Shown here: piece after piece, positions 8,173 to 12,903 of the stretch
Layout of the letters: each line of letters begins with the position of its first letter
Position numbering within the stretch: position 1 is the stretch's first letter
Assembly: GCA_964357385.1 (NCBI GenBank)
Contig: CAYHKW010000014.1
Span: 1-20,653 of the forward strand
DNA length: 20,653 nucleotides
Reading direction: 5' to 3'
Source of the DNA: JAHFJA01 sp964357385
GTDB taxonomy: Bacteria; Patescibacteriota; Patescibacteriia; JACQRZ01
Notes under the pieces: generated by a model
Seen by the model: the letters and a program-made list of their open reading frames with translations, nothing else
Databases searched by the model: none
What the model was told of the DNA's origin: nothing
Made by a program: the position numbers and the translations under genes

Positions 8173-9738
8173 TTATGCCTTCTTCCTCCTTTTCCTCTGA
8201 AAGGTAATCGCAAACCGATGCGCCTCATCACGGAGCGCACGCAATACCTGAAGTGCCGGGCTTTTGGGTGGTAATCGCAAGGGAGTTTTTGACCATGAGA
8301 CATACAGCTCTTCGAGGCGTTTTGCAAGGCCGACCAGCGGGATATCAATCCCCTCTTTTTCAAATACTTTGATCGCGACATTAAGCTGGCCTCGTCCTCC
8401 GTCAATGACAAACAAATCCGGCAATGTCTCTTTCTTTTCTTTCACTCGGCCAAGGTAACGGGTGAGCACTTCTTCCATGGAGGCATAGTCATTGTTACCT
8501 TTACCGTGGCGGATGATAAACTTGCGGTAGCCCCCCTTTGCTGGCGCACCATTACTAAACTGCACCAAAGATCCCACCATCTCGGTGCCGGATAGATGGG
8601 AAATATCCACACAATTGATAGTGCGAGGCATCACCTCAAGCTTGAGAGCGACTTTGAGCTCATAGAGCTGTCCTCCTCCTTTGCCCATACCCACCGTGAG
8701 ATTTTCTTTGACCATGGCAAGGAGTTTTTTCTTCAAGCCCCGCGTCGGAACCGTGAGTACTGCTTTCCTACCTGCAAGATGGGTAAAAAACGCTTCGAGC
8801 AATTTCTGCTCCGGCAAGATCTCGGGCACCACGATTTCCTGTGGGACATTGTGGCTCGTATAGTATTGGCGTAAGAAACTTGCCAGTACCTCTTGTGGGG
8901 TTTGCTCTGCAAGGGAATACAAATCAAAGGTATATTCTTTCCTGCCGGATATAATACCCTTATCAAAATGAAACAACTGCACAATCATGTTGTCGCCAAT
9001 CACCACATAATTCACAACATCCTGGTCATATGACTTTGGCCGAGACACACTCTGCTCTTGAAGTTTTTCAAGACTTGCCAGCTGATCACGATAGAGCTTT
9101 GCTTTTTCAAAATGCTGCTCTTTTGCTGCCGTGGCCATTTGAAGATGAATTTTCTTAATCAACGCTTCATATTCCCCATTCAAAAATCGTTCAACATCTT
9201 TCACAATCTCAGCGTATTCTTCTTTACTGATAAGCCCCGCACATGCACCACGGCAATATCCCAAATGGTATCGAAGGCAGACTTTCTTTTGTCCACGGTG
9301 TTTGCATAATCCAAAAATCTTGTTTGCTGCGTTGAATGCAGCAGTACGCGCCGCACCAGAAGGAAATGGCCCAAAATATTTGCCATCTTTTTTTACGGTT
9401 CGCGCAACTTGTAATCGCGGATAGTCTTCTTTGGTAAGTTTCAAAAATGCATACCGCTGACCATCTTTCAAATCGATATTGTAATGGGGGTGATATTGCT
9501 TGATGAGTTGGGCTTCAAGAATCAACGCCTCCACTTCGTTGGTGGTAATGATGTATTCAATATCCGCAATCTCAGACACTAGCGCTACTGTTTTTTCATC
9601 CGTCGCGCGCCAATACGAAGAAACTCGCTTGCGCAAGTGTTTTGCTTTGCCCACGTAAATCACCTCGCCGTGGCTATCCTTCATGAGATAACACCCCGGC
9701 TTTGTGGGAATTGATTGTGTGAGGATGATGGGTTTCAT
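8173..9738 (-). CDS. uvrC: Excinuclease ABC subunit C, without C-terminal HhH domain
   Basis: UvrC makes both incisions in nucleotide excision repair after UvrA/UvrB damage recognition. Domains in order: GIY-YIG nuclease (about 12-95, with GCY at 15-17 and IYVGKA at 27-32), a four-cysteine cluster at 145, 154, 162 and 166 that in UvrC binds a [4Fe-4S] centre, a UVR motif (about 195-230) that meets UvrB, and the RNase H-like nuclease with Asp378 (CVDISHLSG), Asp417, Asp446 (VIDGGRGQL) and His507 (RDEAHRFA). It stops 14 residues after that His, at RKRRKKA, so the tandem helix-hairpin-helix tail (family length about 600) is missing; none is encoded in the following 65 nt. It begins 2 nt after the toxin gene. 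Confidence 0.96.
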   Translation of the reverse strand: MKPIILTQSIPTKPGCYLMKDSHGEVIYVGKAKHLRKRVSSYWRATDEKTVALVSEIADIEYIITTNEVEALILEAQLIKQYHPHYNIDLKDGQRYAFLKLTKEDYPRLQVARTVKKDGKYFGPFPSGAARTAAFNAANKIFGLCKHRGQKKVCLRYHLGYCRGACAGLISKEEYAEIVKDVERFLNGEYEALIKKIHLQMATAAKEQHFEKAKLYRDQLASLEKLQEQSVSRPKSYDQDVVNYVVIGDNMIVQLFHFDKGIISGRKEYTFDLYSLAEQTPQEVLASFLRQYYTSHNVPQEIVVPEILPEQKLLEAFFTHLAGRKAVLTVPTRGLKKKLLAMVKENLTVGMGKGGGQLYELKVALKLEVMPRTINCVDISHLSGTEMVGSLVQFSNGAPAKGGYRKFIIRHGKGNNDYASMEEVLTRYLGRVKEKKETLPDLFVIDGGRGQLNVAIKVFEKEGIDIPLVGLAKRLEELYVSWSKTPLRLPPKSPALQVLRALRDEAHRFAITFQRKRRKKA

Positions 9739-9740
9739 AT

Positions 9741-10001
9741 CTATATATCGTCATACGCATCTTTCCGATGACGTATCGCAAAAATGAGAACGTGTTTGTC
9801 ATTAACGGTGTACAAAACGCGATAATCCCCTATTCTCAGGCGAAACCCATGATTTCCTTTGAGCTTTTTGGGATTAAAACCATTTGGCCAGGGATTTTCA
9901 GCAAGAAGACCCAACATTTTATTAAGTAGTGTCTTTTGCAGATGCTTATCAATACGCTCACATTCTTTTACTGCACGACGTTCAATATGAACTTCGAACA
10001 T
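9741..10001 (-). CDS. RelE/ParE superfamily toxin
   Basis: An 86-residue basic protein of the RelE/ParE fold. The N-terminal helices (residues 8-35) are followed by the diagnostic strands KKLKGNHGFRLRIGDYRVLY (about 45-64) and VLIFAIRHRKDAYDD (71-85). Arg54, Arg56, Arg61, His78 and Arg79 are the positively charged positions that RelE-type mRNA interferases use on the ribosome; the KL.G....RL.IGDYRV.Y pattern favours RelE over the gyrase poison ParE, but this cannot be settled from sequence. The antitoxin lies 5 nt upstream. The length is normal and there is no damage, so the toxin looks functional. Confidence 0.9.
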   Translation of the reverse strand: MFEVHIERRAVKECERIDKHLQKTLLNKMLGLLAENPWPNGFNPKKLKGNHGFRLRIGDYRVLYTVNDKHVLIFAIRHRKDAYDDI

Positions 10002-10006
10002 ATCAC

Positions 10007-10255
10007 TTATGATAATAGCTCAGAAAGCGGAATAAATTCTGCATCCTTTTTTCTACGCTCAATCAGCATACGGTCCGGATCATTGGATGATAGTGTTTCC
10101 TTAACATGGGTGCTATCAGAAGAAACATATATCTTTCGAATGAGATCTCTAAAGAATTCACTTTTGTTCTCGTATTTATTTGCCTTCATTTCTTTTTCAA
10201 CGACCTTTGCAAGATCAGTATTGAGTGAAACACTATAAATTGGCATATATATCAT
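10007..10255 (-). CDS. Ribbon-helix-helix antitoxin
   Basis: Partner of the downstream RelE-like toxin. The N-terminus shows the ribbon-helix-helix pattern: a beta-strand IYSVSLNTDL, helix 1 AKVVEKEMKANKY, then NKSEFFRDLIRKIY as helix 2, like CopG/ParD repressors. The acidic/charged C-terminal part (about 50-82) would wrap the toxin. Starts are ambiguous: ATG at 10255 (82 aa, used here), ATG at 10246 (79 aa) or TTG at 10261; none has a Shine-Dalgarno sequence and the RNA is predicted to start near 10268. Strong promoter and operator repeats just upstream fit autorepression by the antitoxin-toxin complex. Confidence 0.87.
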   Translation of the reverse strand: MIYMPIYSVSLNTDLAKVVEKEMKANKYENKSEFFRDLIRKIYVSSDSTHVKETLSSNDPDRMLIERRKKDAEFIPLSELLS

Positions 10256-10261
10256 GGACAA

Positions 10262-10294
10262 ATGTTATGAATATATCATAACATTTCATAACAT
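10262..10294. promoter_or_regulatory. Three-copy operator overlapping the toxin-antitoxin promoter
   Basis: The nonamer ATGTTATGA occurs once on the plus strand (10262-10270) and twice inverted as TCATAACAT (10276-10284 and 10286-10294). The first pair forms a perfect 9-bp palindrome around ATATA. The copies cover the -10 element and the spacer, as expected for cooperative binding of ribbon-helix-helix dimers that repress their own operon. Confidence 0.85.
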
Positions 10295-10303
10295 TGTTGT
10301 CAA
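10275..10303 (-). promoter_or_regulatory. Strong sigma70-type promoter of the toxin-antitoxin operon
   Basis: Minus strand: perfect -35 TTGACA (10303-10298), 17-nt spacer, -10 TATGAT (10280-10275) preceded by TGT, i.e. an extended -10. This is the best consensus promoter in the window. It should also transcribe uvrC, which follows the toxin by 2 nt. Confidence 0.88.
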
Positions 10304-10330
10304 GATTGAATTTGAGATTTTTTGCTTATA

Positions 10331-10354
10331 AACAAAAACACCCCCGAAGGAGTG
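10331..10354 (-). terminator. Intrinsic terminator of the RRM-protein gene
   Basis: On the minus strand CACTCC-UUCG-GGGGUG forms a 6-bp stem (10354-10349 with 10344-10339) closed by a UUCG tetraloop, followed by UUUUUG. It lies 20 nt past the stop codon of the RRM gene and isolates it from the toxin-antitoxin promoter. Confidence 0.88.
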
Positions 10355-10374
10355 CTTTTAGTGGAATCAGGTGA

Positions 10375-10728
10375 TTACCACTGGTTGCGAGAACCGTAGC
10401 TGTCGTTGCCGCGACCACCGAAAGATGGTTTGCGACCACCGGAAAATCCGCCGCCGTTGCCACCGCGTGCTGGGCGTTCACCCATAGGGCGTGCTTCGCT
10501 TACGGTAAGGCGTCGACCGTCGAGCTCCTTGCCATTGAACATTTCAATAGCTGCAGTAGCTTCTTCGTCAGTTGCCATTTCTACGAAACCGAAACCCTTT
10601 GAACGACCGCTATCACGATCCATGATGATCGTTGCGGATTCTACGGTACCGGCTTGTGAAAATGCTTCACGAAGACCTTGGTCAGTTGTTTGGAAGTTGA
10701 TACCTCCAACGTATAATTTCTTTGCCAT
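10375..10728 (-). CDS. Glycine-rich RRM RNA-binding protein
   Basis: A single RNA-recognition-motif protein. From the ATG at 10728 it has 117 residues: RNP2 as LYVGGI (about 5-10), RNP1 as KGFGFVEM (about 45-52) with the aromatic RNA-stacking residues, a complete RRM to about residue 82, then a Gly/Arg/Ser-rich disordered tail ending in NQW. This resembles the cold-induced Rbp proteins of cyanobacteria and similar RRM proteins in other bacteria, which act as RNA chaperones. A TTG at 10740 would add four residues, but MAKKLYVGG is the natural start. It is a monocistronic unit with its own strong promoter, a leader of about 100 nt and a terminator, which suggests high and regulated expression. 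Confidence 0.95.
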   Translation of the reverse strand: MAKKLYVGGINFQTTDQGLREAFSQAGTVESATIIMDRDSGRSKGFGFVEMATDEEATAAIEMFNGKELDGRRLTVSEARPMGERPARGGNGGGFSGGRKPSFGGRGNDSYGSRNQW

Positions 10729-10833
10729 AGTGTAAAACAATACTAAATTCTTTTCTTACATTGAGTCGACTGTTGTTTCGCGCGGGTGGCAAATTAAGTA
10801 CTTGACACCGTGCGAACTAATGTATGTATGTAC

Positions 10834-10862
10834 ACTATAGCACGACCTGTGGATAACGTCAA
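10834..10862 (-). promoter_or_regulatory. Promoter of the RRM-protein gene, with a long leader
   Basis: Minus strand: -35 TTGACG (10862-10857), 17-nt spacer, -10 TATAGT (10839-10834) preceded by TGC (extended -10). The RNA would start near 10827, giving an untranslated leader of about 100 nt before the ATG at 10728, much longer than other leaders in the window. Confidence 0.8.
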
Positions 10863-10884
10863 TAGAAAGGACACTTTTTACTTA

Positions 10885-10915
10885 TAAATAAAACAAAACG
10901 GCTCAGTTGAACCGT
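10885..10915 (-). terminator. Intrinsic terminator after the HTH-ATPase gene
   Basis: Minus strand ACGGUUC-AACU-GAGCCGU makes a 7-bp stem (10915-10909 with 10904-10898, one G-U pair) followed by UUUUGUUUUAUUU. It begins 12 nt past the stop of the interrupted ATPase gene. Confidence 0.85.
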
Positions 10916-11751
10916 CTTAAATAGAATCATTTTTGCTTCTCCGCTTCAATCACCTTACAGTAAAAAGAAACCATTTCACCTGTATTTGAGACTATATCCA
11001 GATCCCTTAACGCTCTTTTGAGCGATCGATCATTTGTTTCAATACACCCGCCTTGATTGACGGTGACTAATGATAAATCACTTTTTGTCAAAGCAAAAAA
11101 CGTGCGCTTGATATGATCCCAAAACCCTCCATATATCCCATCGAGGTTAACAGCTGCTGTCTCTACATCTTCAACCGAATATCCCATCCTTAACTCTGTA
11201 CAGGCGTAATGGGTCAAGTATGGTTGCCCACCAAACAGCTCATGGACTCCTGCAGCAAAATCTCTAACCACAGACCCCACAAAGTAATTGCCCAAAAACT
11301 GCTGTGTTTCGTCTATTGTGAAGTGGGGAATACGATTTTCGTATACGCTATGATCATAGAGTGTATCTTGCAATGCTGTACTTTCAGCAATTCCAGAAGT
11401 GGCTATTATTGCCAGGTTCTCAATCAGAACTTTTCTTCGACCTCTCCCAAGATGCGTGAGGATAAGGTTCAGTACTTCACGATTGTATTCGGTATTACGT
11501 GAAACCACATCAATTAAAAACACGATAGGTTTTTTTGCAACTATGTCCACCAACTCTGTATTCAGGTCGACAAAGGATTGTATTGGCTTTTCTGGCACTC
11601 CATCACCTGCCTCTCGAATGGCAGCATATATGGCTCTTGAGAGTGTTACTTCCAACTGATCTCCTTCATCATTTGATCGAATATCAAAAAAAATCGGAAG
11701 GGCATCTTTACTTCTACTGAGGACATCGTACGCCTTCTGGAGAAAAGAAGT

Positions 11752-11754
11752 CTA
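11752..11754 (-). other. In-frame amber codon at the Walker A lysine
   Basis: The codons read GGA-TAG-ACT where GGA-AAG-ACT or GGA-AAA-ACT (Gly-Lys-Thr) is expected. The frame is the same before and after, and the protein remains recognisable for 274 residues beyond it. Confidence 0.85.
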
Positions 11755-12174
11755 TCCTGTTTTAGGCCCGCCAGAAATGAGGCTTACATAATTTAAAAAG
11801 ATTGAATCCTTTTTTGAAGTCAAAAGATTATCAATTTTTCTCTTTACGTATGTATCGCACGAAACAACATTTCCTGGAAGACTTATGATGTTAAGATTAG
11901 AGAATCCTGTCTCGTTGAATATCATTTCCCAGAGTTCAAATGCCTTTTTTTGAAGAAGGCTATTATGGTCCAGTCGGGATGCTATCGTTCTATCAAGGTA
12001 TTCCCTTAGCTTGAAAGAAGTATCGGGCCGGATACCCCTCTTGTCATGGCACTTTAGAAGATCTGACAAGGAAGATTCAGAATACTCAATACCCTTCGCT
12101 ACTTCTGATTGTGTAAGACCCAAAAGTTCAATAAGATCCTTAAGTGCTTTGACTTTTGTTTCGTCAAATTTCAT
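11752..12174 (-). CDS. Truncated N-terminal product: HTH domain ending inside the P-loop
   Basis: As written, translation from ATG 12174 yields 140 residues and stops at TAG. AAGGAG (12190-12185) lies 10 nt ahead of the ATG and is the clearest Shine-Dalgarno sequence in the window. An upstream in-frame GTG at 12240 lies before the predicted RNA start and is rejected. The product keeps the XRE-like DNA-binding helices and a linker, so it could still act as a repressor even though the ATPase is lost. Confidence 0.6.
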   Translation of the reverse strand: MKFDETKVKALKDLIELLGLTQSEVAKGIEYSESSLSDLLKCHDKRGIRPDTSFKLREYLDRTIASRLDHNSLLQKKAFELWEMIFNETGFSNLNIISLPGNVVSCDTYVKRKIDNLLTSKKDSIFLNYVSLISGGPKTG

Positions 12175-12230
12175 TTTCAATGTACTCCTTTTTGTTTGAC
12201 CATTCGTAAGATGGTAATGCTCTTGGTTTC

Positions 12231-12259
12231 GTTTTATCACATTTTACCTATTTTGTCAA
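12231..12259 (-). promoter_or_regulatory. Promoter of the HTH-ATPase gene
   Basis: Minus strand: perfect -35 TTGACA (12259-12254), 17-nt spacer, -10 TAAAAC (12236-12231) preceded by TGA (extended -10). The RNA would start near 12224, about 50 nt before the ATG at 12174. Confidence 0.72.
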
Positions 12260-12262
12260 TAG

Positions 12263-12278
12263 TCATTTTCTTAAATGA
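12263..12278. promoter_or_regulatory. Palindrome between the divergent promoters, possible HTH operator
   Basis: TCATTT-TCTT-AAATGA is a perfect 6-bp inverted repeat with a 4-nt spacer. It lies just upstream of the -35 of the HTH-ATPase promoter and ahead of the plus-strand promoter region, where an XRE-type regulator would control both genes. Confidence 0.45.
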
Positions 12279-12320
12279 AGGTTTTATGATTATAATGAGT
12301 ATGGATGGAATGATGGGTTT

Positions 12321-12330
12321 TTGTTATAAT
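12321..12330 (+). promoter_or_regulatory. Extended -10 promoter for the plus-strand membrane gene
   Basis: TGT-TATAAT (consensus -10 at 12325-12330 with the TGn extension). RNA would begin at about 12335-12337, i.e. on the ATG at 12337, giving a leaderless message. A second TATAAT at 12291-12296 has a poorer -35. Confidence 0.5.
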
Positions 12331-12336
12331 GCCCAT

Positions 12337-12858
12337 ATGAACTATTACCCTTTTGTTATTCTCCGAGAAATAATGGCATACACAAAGAATGCCTTTTTCT
12401 TTCCATTAGCACTGTTTTATATTTGGATGACTCTTTTGGTCGGAATGTTGGCCCGAATACTCTTGCCGAATACTGGTACGGCGATAACCACAAAGCTTCT
12501 TGATATTTTCGGCAATATCCATTTTGCCAGTGTCGATACGATTCGTTGGTACGGCATAGGAGTAACTGTTTTTTATCTTGTTTCTCTTGCCTCAAGAAAA
12601 GTGTGGCCTGATCGAAAAAAAATAGGAAAAAGAAAACAATTGATATTGCATATGCTTTGTATCGCTATTCTTGTAATGACATGCAGTGTTTTAACTCTAT
12701 TTATTCCATCTTCGCATGTTGATTCTTCACAGATATCACTATATATGATCTATTTTGGATTTGGTATTACCATGATTATTATGGCAATGGTTGGACTATT
12801 TTTTTCTTTTCTTCAGGAGAAAGTTGAAAATATACGAATACAAGCTAAAAAGCCATAG
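12337..12858 (+). CDS. Four-helix membrane protein of unknown function
   Basis: The only gene on the plus strand. From ATG 12337 it has 173 residues with hydrophobic helices at about 19-43, 70-87, 101-123 and 133-159, and a very basic loop PDRKKIGKRK (91-100) between helices 2 and 3. By the positive-inside rule both ends are cytoplasmic. I recognise no family and see no catalytic motif. The start is uncertain: the frame is open further upstream (ATG 12286), ATG 12337 coincides with a predicted RNA start, and ATG 12373 (161 aa) would still keep all four helices. It is divergent from the HTH-ATPase gene, with a palindrome between them, so the two may form one module. It converges on uvrA. Confidence 0.72.
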   Translation: MNYYPFVILREIMAYTKNAFFFPLALFYIWMTLLVGMLARILLPNTGTAITTKLLDIFGNIHFASVDTIRWYGIGVTVFYLVSLASRKVWPDRKKIGKRKQLILHMLCIAILVMTCSVLTLFIPSSHVDSSQISLYMIYFGFGITMIIMAMVGLFFSFLQEKVENIRIQAKKP

Positions 12859-12903
12859 AAAGAGACATAACGATTTTTTGTTTATAAAGTATCCACCGGC
12901 CAC

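Larger units (their letters stand above)
10927..12174 (-). pseudogene. HTH-STAND-like P-loop ATPase gene interrupted by an in-frame TAG in the Walker A motif
   Basis: Reading through one TAG at 11754-11752 gives a continuous 415-codon gene. An N-terminal XRE-like helix-turn-helix (about 8-45, with LTQSEVAKGIEYSESSLSDLL) is followed by a P-loop NTPase: ISGGPKTG-stop-TSFL, where the stop replaces the invariant Walker A lysine (residue 141). Downstream are a Walker B-like strand VFLID (about residue 216), a sensor-like IIATSG, and HELFGGQPYLTHYACTEL (about 305-322), typical of AAA_14/AAA_35-like STAND ATPases. No ATG allows restart soon after the stop, so the ATPase part (274 residues) is silent unless the TAG is read through or a TTG at 11655 is used. 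AAG to TAG is a single-base change. The gene has a real Shine-Dalgarno sequence, unlike its neighbours, which suggests foreign origin. Confidence 0.8.

Noticed and set aside
10802..10832. Plus-strand TTGACA with TATGTA 19 nt away, upstream of the RRM gene
   Set aside because: Spacing is too long, and no plus-strand gene or RNA follows; the opposite strand has a far better promoter at the same place.
12109..12336. Upstream extension of the plus-strand membrane protein
   Set aside because: It would overlap the start of the HTH-ATPase gene and its promoter and encodes Cys/Phe-rich sequence unlike the rest; promoter placement favours a start at 12337 or later.
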